Positions 8,487-17,075 of a DNA stretch of 64,000 bases are shown one piece after another. The notes beneath the pieces were generated by a model, which made no database searches, was not told the origin of the DNA, and saw only the letters and a program-made list of their open reading frames with translations. Within the stretch, counting starts at the first letter, position 1, and each line of letters begins with the position of its first letter. The position numbers and the translations under genes were made by a program. This stretch comes from a bacterium EF100-94H03 bin56 (GTDB lineage Bacteria > Pseudomonadota > Alphaproteobacteria > SP197), in contig MPMV01000018.1 of assembly GCA_002238685.1 (NCBI GenBank), positions 1 through 64,000 of the forward strand, given 5' to 3'.

Positions 8487-9417
8487 ATGACCGCAGCATC
8501 TGCCCAGACCCTGCAGCGTCTCGCCGACGAGACGGGCCACCAGCCCGGCACGATGGAGAAGGTGCTGCGCCTTCTGGACCTGCTGCAGGAGATCGCGCGG
8601 GATGGAGTTCTGGCGGATCGCCTCGTCCTCAAGGGCGGGACGGCGCTCAACCTCTTCCATCTCGGTCGATAGCGACCTCAACTGTGTCGGAGCACTCGAC
8701 CGGGCCGAAGTCGATGCCTCGCTCGACCGTCTCTTCACTTCCCAGGGTTACGGCATTCGCCGCAGGCCTGGCGAGCATGCAGGAGGCAAGTGGCTGGTTC
8801 GCTACGCCTCGGCGCTCGACGTCAACTACATGGCCCGCCAGCCACTGTTCGGCATGGCGCGCATGGAGTCTCTTCCCCTCGGCGGCATGCGGGTGAAGGA
8901 CGTTCTCGTCCTCGACCTCCACGAAATCGTCGCCGGCAAGCTTGTCGCGCTCATCGACAGGCATGCGGCCCGCGATCTGTTCGACGCACGGCGCATCCTT
9001 TCCATCGACGGACTCGACTGGGGCCGGGTCAAGGCTGCCGTGCTGGCCATTGACGCCTGCGGGCGACGCGACTGGCGCACCAGGTCGATCGACGTCATCG
9101 CGGTCGAACCGCGTGAGTTTCGCCAGAAGCTCGCGATCTGTCTGCCTCGCGGCCACGTCGCCGCCAGGGGCGAGATCGACGCCTGGATCGAGGAGACCGT
9201 CAGGCTCTGTCGCGAAGGATTCGCCTTCCTGTTCGATCTGACAGCGAACGAGCGGGCGTTTCTCAATGGTGTGCTCGATCATGGCGAAATCGACGCCGGC
9301 CTGCTGGACATCGCGCCGGAGTTTCGTGCCCGGATCAAGGACATGCCGATGCTCGCGTGGAAGACCGGACATGTTCGCAAGCAAAGGGGATTGGACACCT
9401 GGAAGGCGGACCGATAG
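8487..9417 (+). pseudogene. AbiEii/AbiGii nucleotidyltransferase toxin, frameshifted
   Basis: The ATG at 8487 immediately follows the AbiEi stop. The first frame gives LVLKGGTALNLFHLG and then TAG. The second frame (open to 9417) resumes with SVDSDLNCVGALDR and runs through VLVLDLHEIVAGKLVAL to the usual C-terminal PMLAWKTGHVRKQRG. In intact relatives about six residues separate FHL from SVD. Here they are missing with a frame change, consistent with a ~17-base deletion between short TCGG repeats near 8660. The GG..L and DxD nucleotidyltransferase motifs are thus split across frames. With the amber codon in AbiEi, the whole type IV module looks inactivated. Confidence 0.85.
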
Positions 9418-9733
9418 AGCGCACGCTCGAGATCGTTGGGCCTCTCGAAACGCCGGTTGGCGCGATCTTCCATCCCTTCCATGCCCTTCTCGAAGAGGGC
9501 TCCACCGCCGCACTGGACGCCTGCCTCATGGCCCTTGCCGGCAGGTCTGCACTCCCGTTCAGCTTCCCCTCGGGCGTTGTCATTGTCATCGTTCTCCCGA
9601 CTGACAGACAGGCCGTCATGCTTGACCCGCGTTCACACTGCATGGCGTGGCCGAGTCGGACATCACCGCGTCTTGAGATGGCGGGGGTGCCTGCCTTATG
9701 ATCGGCGACGACTTTCTGGAGGGGTGCCCGGCC
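9418..9733. other. Intergenic region after the AbiE relic
   Basis: A 316-base stretch. An open frame covering 9357-9701 overlaps the end of the AbiEii relic but has no ribosome site and no family resemblance. GCCCT...AGGGC near 9484-9501 could form a 5-bp hairpin. I see no confident gene or RNA. Confidence 0.45.
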
Positions 9734-10333
9734 ATGTGGAAGAGACGCGAAGTTCTGGGACTGGTGGCGGGATCCCTGGTGGCGCCGGTCATCCGGTCCG
9801 GGGCGCGGGCTGACGGGGGCGACATGATCCTCGGCGACCCCGCGGCTCCCATCGAGATCATCGAATATGCCTCGATGACCTGCGGCGCCTGCGCCGCCTT
9901 CCATGCCAACACGCTTCCCGATCTCAAGGCCAACTGGCTCGAGACGGGGCGCGCCAGGCTGGTGTTTCGCGAGTATCCCCTGGACGGCCTGGCCCTCAGG
10001 GTGGCGGCACTGGCCCGCTGTGCCGGCGGCGACAGCTTCTTCCGCTTCATCGACGTGCTCTTCCGCACCAGGGAGCGCTGGGTCGGTGCGGACGATCCGG
10101 CGTCGGAACTCAAGGCGATCGTCTCATCGGGGGGCCGCGATCCGGCCATCGTCGATCAGTGCTTCGACGATCGCGTGGTGATGCAGCAGATCCTGGAGGG
10201 CCTGGAGACGGCGCGAGAGAACCATGGCGTCAGGGTGACACCGACGCTCGTCGTCAACGGAGAGGTGGTCTCCGGCGATCCCGGTTACGCGGCCCTCGAC
10301 GCGATGCTCCAGGGCATCGAGGCCGCCTTGTGA
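9734..10333 (+). CDS. DsbA-family thiol-disulfide protein
   Basis: A 199-residue exported thioredoxin-fold protein. The ATG at 9734 is preferred: GGAGGGG lies about 10 bases upstream, and the N-terminus MWKRREVLGLVAGSLVAP is signal-like with a KRR cluster. The ATG at 9698 would add 12 residues before it. The redox motif is C50-G-A-C53 and the cis-Pro loop is VTPTLVVNG. After export it should oxidise or isomerise cysteines in the periplasm. It ends 23 bp before smc; this order is common in alphaproteobacteria, but no functional link is implied. Confidence 0.9.
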   Translation: MWKRREVLGLVAGSLVAPVIRSGARADGGDMILGDPAAPIEIIEYASMTCGACAAFHANTLPDLKANWLETGRARLVFREYPLDGLALRVAALARCAGGDSFFRFIDVLFRTRERWVGADDPASELKAIVSSGGRDPAIVDQCFDDRVVMQQILEGLETARENHGVRVTPTLVVNGEVVSGDPGYAALDAMLQGIEAAL

Positions 10334-10356
10334 TCGGAGCGTGCCAGTAGACCGGC

Positions 10357-13300
10357 ATGCACTTTTCCCGACTGCGCCTCGTCGGTTTCAAGTCCTTCGT
10401 CGACCCCACCGACCTTCTGATCGAACCCGGCCTGACCGGCGTGGTCGGACCCAACGGGTGCGGCAAGTCCAACCTGCTCGAGGCCCTGCGCTGGATCATG
10501 GGCGAGGCCTCGCCCACCAGGGTGCGCGGCGGCGGCATGGAGGATGTCATCTTCGCCGGGACCAGCCTCAGGCCGTCGCGCAACCTGGCGGAAGTGACCC
10601 TCTCGCTTGCCAACCCCGGACGCGATGGCCCCCCGCGGTGGAATGATACCGACGAGATCGAGGTCACGCGGCGGATCGAGCGCGGCAGCGGATCTGCCTA
10701 CGTCATCAACGGCCAGGACATGCGGGCACGCGATGTGCGCCACTTCTTTGCCGACATCGCTTCAGGCACATCGAGTTCGGCCCTGGTGAACCAGGGCCAC
10801 ATTGCGGACATCATCAACCGCAAGCCGGCCAACCGCCGCCATCTCCTCGAGGAAGCGGCCGGAATTGCCGGTCTGCAGGCGCGCCGCCACGAGGCCGACC
10901 TGCGTCTCCAGGGTGCGGAGAGGAATCTCGATCAGCTGGTCGTCGTCATCGAGAACCTCGAAGCCCGCCACGCCGGCCTGCGCCGCCAGGAACGCATGGC
11001 GCAGCGCTACCGCAATCTCGCAAAGCGTATCAGGGATGCCGAAATGCGCTGGCGCCTGCGCCTGTGGCAGGACGCCGGCGAGGCCCTCGTCGCAGCCGGC
11101 GAGGCCTTCGCCGCCATCGAATCCGAGGTCGCCGAACTCACCGGCGCGGTGGCCGCGGCCACTTCGGCGCGCGAGGACGCTGCCACAGCGGTGCCGCCGG
11201 CCCGACGGGCGCTCGGCGACGCCGACCGCGCGCTCCATGAACTCGACGTGGCGCGTGGCGTTCTCGAGGCCGAGGGGGGACGGATCGACGCCGCCCTGCG
11301 GGAGGCACGGACCGCTCTTGGACAACTCGCCGATGACCTGGAACGCGAACAGACACTGAAAACCGAAAGCCACGAGGCGCTGGCCGCCCTCGATGCGGAA
11401 CGCGAAGGCCTCGTGAACAGCAGTGACGGGCCGCGCATCGCCGCCGCCGAAGAGGCCGCCAGGTCGGCATTGCGGGAGGTCCAGGAGATCGAGACCCAGG
11501 TGATCGAGGCAACGAGGCAAGCCGCGGCGCTCGCCGCCGAACGCCAGGCGCTCGCCAGGGAGATCGCCGACTGCGAATCCCGCCTTGCCTCCCTTGACGA
11601 GGACGTCCGGGACGATGACGGCGGCGCGGCGATCGACGCGGCCCGGACTGACCTCGCCCGGCGGCGGCACCAGGAGGACGAGGCGCGCCAGGCGCGCGAG
11701 GGCGCCCGCCGGGACCTCGTGCGCCATGAAGAGGCCCACGTGACGGCACGGCGCGTGGAAGAGGAGACACGCCTTGCCCTGCGCGGGGCCGACCAGCGTG
11801 TCGAGAGACTCGAGAGCGCGGCCGAGGCCCTCGAGGCCCAGGCCTGGAGCCACGAACAGGGAGACCTGAAGCCGCTGCTCGACTCGGTCGAGGTGTCGGC
11901 CGGATACGAGAATGCCCTGGGCGCCGCCCTGGGAGACGACCTCGAGGCCCCGTCGGGCGATGGACACGAACGGGGCTGGCAGCTTGTTGCCACGCCGGCC
12001 GCGCCCCCTTGCCTGCCGGCCGGAGCCGAGCCGCTGTCACGTCATGTGACCGGTCCGCCGGAGCTCACCCGCCGCCTTGAGCGCACCTGGGTCGTCGATG
12101 CCCTGGCGGGGAGCGAACTGGCGGCGGCCCTTGGACCCGGAGAGCGCCTCGTCAGCCGCGACGGCGACATGTGGCGCTGGGATGGCTACTACGTCACCGG
12201 ATCCCGTTCGGGCGCCGCCACCCGACTTGCCCAGAGGGCCCGCCTCGAGGCCCTGCGCCGGGATCTCGAGGAAGCCCGGCCCGATCGCCAACGGGCCTTT
12301 GAGGCGCACGCGAGCGCCGTGGAGACCGAGGCCGCGGCGCGCCTTGGAGAGGACGAGGCGAGACGCACGGCCGCCCGTCTCGGCGACCGCCTCGCCGCAC
12401 GTGTCAACGAGGCGGCCGCGGCGGCAAGGACGCTCGCCGACCTGGAAGAACGTCAGGAGCGGCGCGCCGCCGAGGTGACGCGCATGGAAGAAGAGCGGGC
12501 CTCTCTCGAAGAGACCCTCGCCCGTTGCCGCAGCGACTTTTCCGGTCTGCCGGAAGCCGACGATGAGGCCGCTCTCTTGGCGCTGCGCCAGCGGCTCGAT
12601 CTCCTGCGCCAGGAGTACCTTGAACGCCAGCGCGACTGTGACCGGCTTCATCAGGAGCGTGACCACCGCCTCGGGCGCATCGAGGCCATCAACCGCGAAC
12701 GGGACTCGTGGCGCTCGCGCGCCATCGAGGCCCGCCAGCGCATCGCCGACATGGAAGAGCGCATGGCATCGCGTCGCGCCACCTGCGAGGAACTCGAGAG
12801 CGCTCCGGAGCGCATTGCCCGTCAACAGCGCGACCTTGGCGATCGGATCGGCGCGGCCCGGGAACGGCGCAAGGCCGACGACGATCGCCTCGTCACGGCC
12901 GAAACGCGGCTGGCCGAGGCCGAGCGCACGCTGCGCCAGCATGAACAGGCGCTTTATGCGAGGCGCGAGGAACGGGCACGGCGCGAGGGAGCCCTTGCCC
13001 AGGCGAATCAGCGCTCGGGGGATGTTGCCGGCCAGATCCGCCACCACCTCTCCCTCGTTCCGGAGGACCTGGCAGACCAGGTGCCGGATGCCGGCGCCCT
13101 CGCCGAGGCCGGGGAACTGGAACAACGCTACGCGAGAGCCGTGCGCGAACGCGACAACATGGGCCCGGTCAACCTGACGGCCGGAACTGAGATGACCGAG
13201 ATCGCCGAGCAGATCGCCGCCATGGAGCGCGAGCGCAGCGACCTCGAGAAGGCCATCCAGCGGCTGCGCCGCGGCATCAGCGAACTCAACCGCGAGGGCC

Positions 13301-13791
13301 GCGAGAGACTGCTCGCCGCCTTCAACGACATCGATCGCCATTTCCAGGATCTGCACCGCCGCCTTGCAGGCGGCGAAGCGCGCCTCTCTCTGGTGGATTC
13401 CGACGATCCTCTCGAGGCCGGCCTCGAGGTCGATGCCAATCCCTCCGGCAAGAAACTTCAGGCGCTGTCACTGCTTTCCGGAGGCGAACAGGCGATGGCC
13501 GCGCTTGCCCTCATCTTTGCCCTGTTCCTCACCAACCCGTCGCCGGTCTGCGTCCTTGACGAGGTGGACGCACCCCTCGACGATGCCAATGTGGCGCGCT
13601 TTTGCGACCTGCTCGACGAGTTCGCCGCCACCGACAGCACCCGGTTTCTGGTGATCACCCATCATCGCGTCACCATGGCGCGCATGCATCGCCTGTTCGG
13701 CGTCACCATGAGCGAGCCGGGCGTCTCTCAGCTCGTCTCCGTCGACCTCGATGCCGCCGAAAGACTGCGTGACGACGCCACGGCCGCCTGA
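10357..13791 (+). CDS. smc: Chromosome segregation protein SMC
   Basis: A 1144-residue ATPase that compacts and segregates the chromosome with ScpA/ScpB. The N-terminal head carries Walker A GPNGCGKS at 31-38. Two very long Ala/Arg/Glu-rich coiled coils flank a hinge around residues 500-610 (AGYENALGAALGDDL through RDGDMWRWDGYYVTG). The C-terminal head has the LLSGGEQAMAALAL signature and VCVLDEVDAPLDDANVARF Walker B with D-loop. Length is normal for alphaproteobacterial SMC. Long open frames on the opposite strand (such as 10762-11967) are shadows of the biased codon use. Confidence 0.97.
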   Translation: MHFSRLRLVGFKSFVDPTDLLIEPGLTGVVGPNGCGKSNLLEALRWIMGEASPTRVRGGGMEDVIFAGTSLRPSRNLAEVTLSLANPGRDGPPRWNDTDEIEVTRRIERGSGSAYVINGQDMRARDVRHFFADIASGTSSSALVNQGHIADIINRKPANRRHLLEEAAGIAGLQARRHEADLRLQGAERNLDQLVVVIENLEARHAGLRRQERMAQRYRNLAKRIRDAEMRWRLRLWQDAGEALVAAGEAFAAIESEVAELTGAVAAATSAREDAATAVPPARRALGDADRALHELDVARGVLEAEGGRIDAALREARTALGQLADDLEREQTLKTESHEALAALDAEREGLVNSSDGPRIAAAEEAARSALREVQEIETQVIEATRQAAALAAERQALAREIADCESRLASLDEDVRDDDGGAAIDAARTDLARRRHQEDEARQAREGARRDLVRHEEAHVTARRVEEETRLALRGADQRVERLESAAEALEAQAWSHEQGDLKPLLDSVEVSAGYENALGAALGDDLEAPSGDGHERGWQLVATPAAPPCLPAGAEPLSRHVTGPPELTRRLERTWVVDALAGSELAAALGPGERLVSRDGDMWRWDGYYVTGSRSGAATRLAQRARLEALRRDLEEARPDRQRAFEAHASAVETEAAARLGEDEARRTAARLGDRLAARVNEAAAAARTLADLEERQERRAAEVTRMEEERASLEETLARCRSDFSGLPEADDEAALLALRQRLDLLRQEYLERQRDCDRLHQERDHRLGRIEAINRERDSWRSRAIEARQRIADMEERMASRRATCEELESAPERIARQQRDLGDRIGAARERRKADDDRLVTAETRLAEAERTLRQHEQALYARREERARREGALAQANQRSGDVAGQIRHHLSLVPEDLADQVPDAGALAEAGELEQRYARAVRERDNMGPVNLTAGTEMTEIAEQIAAMERERSDLEKAIQRLRRGISELNREGRERLLAAFNDIDRHFQDLHRRLAGGEARLSLVDSDDPLEAGLEVDANPSGKKLQALSLLSGGEQAMAALALIFALFLTNPSPVCVLDEVDAPLDDANVARFCDLLDEFAATDSTRFLVITHHRVTMARMHRLFGVTMSEPGVSQLVSVDLDAAERLRDDATAA

Positions 13792-13861
13792 CACCTGCCA
13801 GGGACGGGAATCCCCGGTGCAGGCACACTGCAAGAGGCCCTGCAAAACAATGCGAACAATG

Positions 13862-13888
13862 TGTCGTTTTTGCGACAACGACAGTCGT
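13862..13888. promoter_or_regulatory. Putative operator: three GTCGTT/AACGAC half-sites upstream of the corrinoid operon
   Basis: GTCGTT occurs at 13862-13867 and 13883-13888, and its complement AACGAC at 13876-13881. The second and third elements make a 13-base perfect inverted repeat (AACGAC-A-GTCGTT), and the two direct copies are 21 bases apart, two helical turns. The array lies ~70 bases upstream of the corrinoid-protein ATG in the only AT-richer gap before the operon. The arrangement is typical of a regulator-binding site; the binding protein is unknown. Confidence 0.4.
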
Positions 13889-13958
13889 TAACAGACTACA
13901 CTCCGGCATATGATGGACATACGTGTGCCCTTGGAGATCGACTGGTGGGAGCAGGCTG

Positions 13959-14666
13959 ATGGCCGACGTCGACGACGATCTTGATCTCACGACCCTCGAG
14001 GACGACGAACTCGTGCTGCAGATGCACGAGGATCTCTATGACGGTCTCGCCGACGAGGTTGTCGAGGGAACCAACATCCTGCTTGGACGCGGCTGGATGC
14101 CCTACAAGGTCCTCACGGAGGCTCTCGTCGAGGGCATGAGGATCGTCGGCATCGATTTCCGCGACGGCATTCTCTTTGTTCCGGAAGTGTTGCTGGCCGC
14201 CAATTCCATGAAGGCGGGCATGAGCATCCTCCGGCCGCTGCTGGCGGAGACCGGCGCGCCCAAGCTCGGCTCCATCGTCATCGGCACGGTCAAGGGCGAC
14301 ATCCATGACATCGGAAAGAACCTCGTCGGCATGATGCTCGAGGGCGCCGGGTTTGACGTGTTCGACATCGGCATCAACAACGACGCCGACTCCTATCTCA
14401 GCGCCCTTGACGAACACCGGCCGGACTTCCTCGGCATGTCGGCCCTTCTCACCACCACCATGCCCTACATGAAGGTGGTGATCGATACGCTCAAGGAACG
14501 CGGACTGCGCAACGAGTACACGGTACTGGTGGGTGGCGCACCGCTGAACGAGGCCTTCGCCAAGAGTGTCGGCGCCGACGCCTACTGCCGCGACGCGGCG
14601 GTTGCCGTGGAAACCGCCAAGGCCATGGTCGACGAACTCCGCCAGCAAGCCGGGGCGGCGGCCTGA
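13959..14666 (+). CDS. Corrinoid (B12-binding) methyl-carrier protein, MtbC/MttC-like
   Basis: A 235-residue two-domain corrinoid protein. Residues ~15-100 form the methionine-synthase-type cap (LTEALVEGMRIVGIDF, FVPEVLLAANSMKAG). From ~105 on comes the Rossmann-like B12 domain with the base-off cobalamin motif D114-I-H116-D-I-G119, then MSALLTTTM and VLVGGAPLN. The ATG at 13959 follows GGTGGGAG; an earlier ATG at 13923 adds only unconserved residues. In methylamine, methoxy-aromatic and betaine systems such proteins take a methyl group from a substrate-specific methyltransferase and pass it to tetrahydrofolate. It opens an eight-gene operon, but no substrate methyltransferase (MtxB) is present in the window. 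Confidence 0.93.
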   Translation: MADVDDDLDLTTLEDDELVLQMHEDLYDGLADEVVEGTNILLGRGWMPYKVLTEALVEGMRIVGIDFRDGILFVPEVLLAANSMKAGMSILRPLLAETGAPKLGSIVIGTVKGDIHDIGKNLVGMMLEGAGFDVFDIGINNDADSYLSALDEHRPDFLGMSALLTTTMPYMKVVIDTLKERGLRNEYTVLVGGAPLNEAFAKSVGADAYCRDAAVAVETAKAMVDELRQQAGAAA

Positions 14667-15280
14667 ACACGAACGATCACGGGCGCAGTCTCGTCATCGC
14701 CTGCGGTGCGCTCGCCCATGACATCATGACCCTTGTCCGCGTCCACGGCTGGGACGCGATCGAGATCCAGTGCCTGCCGGCCGATTGGCACAACCGGCCC
14801 TCGCTCATTCCCGATGGCGTGCGCCGAAAGATCCGCGAGGCACGGGGGTCCTTCGACCACATCTTTGTCGCCTACGCCGACTGCGGGACCGGCGGCGCCC
14901 TCGACGAGGTGCTGGAAGACGAGGGCGTGGTCAGGATCGACGGGCCCCACTGCTACCAGTTCTTCGCCGGCAGGGATGTCTTCGAGACTCTCCACGAAGA
15001 GGAACCCGGCACCTTCTATCTCACCGACTACCTGGTGCGTCATTTCAACACCCTGATCATCAAGGGCCTGGGCATCGACCGCCACCCGGAACTCGAGCCG
15101 CTCTACTTCGGCAACTACCGCCGGCTGGTGTGGCTGGCGCAGGCGCCGGATCCCGACCTCGAGGAGAGGGCGAGAGCCGCGGCGGCACGTCTGGGCCTGG
15201 ACTTCGACATGCGCCATACGGGATACGGCGCTCTGGAGACCCTGCTGACCGAAGCGCAGCAGGCGGCGGGAAGCGAGTGA
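14663..15280 (+). CDS. DUF1638 protein, likely CTG start
   Basis: A DUF1638 protein of ~205 residues, a family often found beside corrinoid methyltransferase genes; its role is unknown. The first ATG in frame (14726) would remove the conserved N-terminal SLVIACGALAHDI, which is encoded just upstream. Between that segment and the corrinoid gene there is no ATG, GTG or TTG in frame. The only plausible initiator is CTG at 14663, which overlaps the corrinoid-gene stop as CTGA and suggests translational coupling. Conserved features include LPADWHNRP, YADCGTGG and DGPHCYQFF, with Cys/His residues that could bind metal. The family is confident; the exact start is inferred. Confidence 0.85.
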   Translation: MNTNDHGRSLVIACGALAHDIMTLVRVHGWDAIEIQCLPADWHNRPSLIPDGVRRKIREARGSFDHIFVAYADCGTGGALDEVLEDEGVVRIDGPHCYQFFAGRDVFETLHEEEPGTFYLTDYLVRHFNTLIIKGLGIDRHPELEPLYFGNYRRLVWLAQAPDPDLEERARAAAARLGLDFDMRHTGYGALETLLTEAQQAAGSE

Positions 15281-15582
15281 TGGCGGCGGCCCTCACTATC
15301 GTCTACTGGCGCGACATCCCCGCCCAGGTGGTCGCGAAGGCCGGCCGCCGATCCGAGAGACGCGTGCTCTCGACCCGCTTCGAGAAGGCGATCGACCAGG
15401 CGGCCATGCATGCCGGGCTCCACGGATCGGATGCCTATCTTGAACATTGGCGCCGCTCCTCGCCGGTCGCCTGCGACGATGATCTCGCGGCCGCGGCCGA
15501 TGAAGCGGTGGCGCGCCTCGAAGCGACATTCACACCAGACGTGCTGGCGGCCCATGTCCGGGCCGGCGGCCGCGAACCCTGA
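15280..15582 (+). CDS. PF13769 'virulence factor' domain protein
   Basis: A 100-residue cytoplasmic protein whose ATG overlaps the DUF1638 stop (ATGA). It begins with a strand (LTIVYWRDIPAQVVAK) followed by RRSERRVLSTRFEKAIDQAA, matching the small PF13769 family. That family is annotated 'virulence factor' for historical reasons. In alphaproteobacteria it recurs in corrinoid/methyl-THF clusters like this one, so a role in handling the corrinoid or folate enzymes is more likely than virulence. No catalytic motif is evident. Confidence 0.75.
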   Translation: MAAALTIVYWRDIPAQVVAKAGRRSERRVLSTRFEKAIDQAAMHAGLHGSDAYLEHWRRSSPVACDDDLAAAADEAVARLEATFTPDVLAAHVRAGGREP

Positions 15583-15593
15583 CGGTACCGACC

Positions 15594-16499
15594 ATGAAAA
15601 CACCCGGACAGCTCGAGGCGCGCCTTGCCGCAGGCGACTTCGTCATCACTGCCGAGACCACGCCACCCGACGCCGCCACAAGCGACTCGGTCCTGGAGAG
15701 GGCAGGCTGTCTCAAGGGCCTCGTCGACGCCGTCAACGTGACCGACGGCGCCGGGGCCAGGGCCCACATGTCCGCCCTGCCCTGTGCAGCCATCCTGGCC
15801 GCGAACGGTATCGAGCCGGTGCTGCAGTTCACGGTGCGCGACCGCAACCGCCTCGCCATCCAGGGCGACATGATCGGCGCAGCGGCGCTGGGCGTTCCGT
15901 CGATCCTGTGCCTCCACGGCGACAGCATCACCAAGGGCGATCAGCCCGATGCAAAGGCGGTGGAGGATACCGACAGCCGTGGTCTCATCTCCATGGCGCG
16001 CCAGATGCGCGATGAGGGATGCCTGCCGTCGGGCCGGACCATCGATCCGCCTCCGGGCCTGCTGATCGGTGCTGCCGACACTCCGCGCGATCCCGGCGCC
16101 GGATTCAATACGGCCGGCCTCGATGCCAAGATCGCCGCCGGCGTGGATTTCTTCCAGACCCAGTTTGCCTACGACATCGACGTCCTCAAACGCTACATGG
16201 CGGCACTCGACGATCATGGAATCACCCAACAGGCATGGTTCATCGTCGGTGTCGGGCCGATCATGTCGGCCCGCTCGGCCCGCTGGATGGACGCGAACCT
16301 GTTCGGCGTGCACGTGCCCGAGCACGTCATTCGCAGGATCGAGGGCGCGGCGGACGAGAAGGAGGAAGGGCGCAAGGTCTGCGCCGAGCTCATCGAGCAG
16401 TTCAGGGAGATCAGGGGCATCGCCGGCGCCCACTTGATGGCGCCGAGGGGCGAGAAGGCGATCGCCCGGACCCTGAACGACTACCGGATCCGCGGCTGA
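15594..16499 (+). CDS. Methylenetetrahydrofolate reductase (MetF-type), first copy
   Basis: A 301-residue TIM-barrel flavoprotein of the MTHFR family, interconverting 5,10-methylene-THF and 5-methyl-THF with FAD. Visible family features are the early TAETTPPDA strand (catalytic Glu region), the D-A-V-N-V-T-D-G loop, TVRDRNRLAIQGDMIGA, and FFQTQFAYD late in the barrel. It lacks the long regulatory domain of eukaryotic MTHFR. Placed next to a corrinoid methyl carrier and a pterin-binding methyltransferase, it probably runs in the oxidative direction, feeding methyl groups into the folate pool; that direction is inferred from context. Confidence 0.9.
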   Translation: MKTPGQLEARLAAGDFVITAETTPPDAATSDSVLERAGCLKGLVDAVNVTDGAGARAHMSALPCAAILAANGIEPVLQFTVRDRNRLAIQGDMIGAAALGVPSILCLHGDSITKGDQPDAKAVEDTDSRGLISMARQMRDEGCLPSGRTIDPPPGLLIGAADTPRDPGAGFNTAGLDAKIAAGVDFFQTQFAYDIDVLKRYMAALDDHGITQQAWFIVGVGPIMSARSARWMDANLFGVHVPEHVIRRIEGAADEKEEGRKVCAELIEQFREIRGIAGAHLMAPRGEKAIARTLNDYRIRG

Positions 16500-16527
16500 T
16501 CCGAAAGCCGGCGGGAGACGTCCCTCC

Positions 16528-17075
16528 ATGCGGTCATTGAGAGACTGGTCGGTCCGCCATGCACGCGGCCTCGCCCGTCTCTATGTCGTCTTCGAACATC
16601 TCGTGGTCGCCATCGAGCCGCTGGCGCGCCTCATCGGCCACGAACGCCTTGAACGGCCGGTCGCCGCCGTGGAGAGAACGATCAAGGGAACCCTCTTCGA
16701 CTGCCGCATGTGCGGCGCCTGCGTGCTCTCCGACACGGGCATGTCCTGCCCCCGGAACTGCCCGAAGAACGTGCTGAACGGCCCCTGTGGCGGCGTGCGC
16801 GGGGACGGCGGCCGCGAGGGCCCTGCCCGCCCGCCCCCTGTCGGTGTGGGGGTGCCGGAGGGGGGGGCGGAGTAGGGGGGGCGGGCGGGTGGGGGCGCGG
16901 CCGGCGGCTGCGAGGTCCTGCCCGGCATGACCTGTGTCTGGGTCAAGGCCGTTGAAGGGGACCGGAACATGGGGGGCGGCACCATCGGCCTCCTGCCGGC
17001 AAGCGATCACCGCCTGTCGGGGCGGTCGTCCTGGCTCGGCATCCTGCGCCAGCGTTCGAGGGACGGCGCGCGGTG
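16528..17075 (+). CDS. MetV-like methylenetetrahydrofolate reductase C-terminal-domain protein (PF12225), split by a sequence artefact
   Basis: The N-terminal frame (16528-16875) contains the Cys-rich signature DCRMCGACVLSDTGMSCP then RNCPKN and NGPCGGVR, as in MetV subunits that carry an Fe-S cluster. The C-terminal frame resumes at about 16899 with CEVLPGMTCVWVKAVEGDR and ends RQRSRDGAR at 17075, touching the next gene. Between them lie ~96 G/C-rich bases that look like a corrupted repeat of the flanking sequence (see findings). The native gene is probably one intact ORF of ~150 residues. In acetogens MetV binds MetF and supplies electrons; here it sits between two MetF genes. Confidence 0.8.

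Noticed and set aside
10762-11967. Long minus-strand frames opposite smc
   Set aside because: Shadows of GC-rich coiled-coil coding; no domain or ribosome site.
14770-15279. Long N-terminal extension of the PF13769 frame
   Set aside because: It is the Arg-rich shadow of DUF1638; the ATG at 15280 overlaps the DUF1638 stop.
16528-16875. MetV-like gene as a complete 115-residue protein
   Set aside because: The last ~20 residues are low-complexity and the true C-terminal half continues in another frame after the corrupted duplication.
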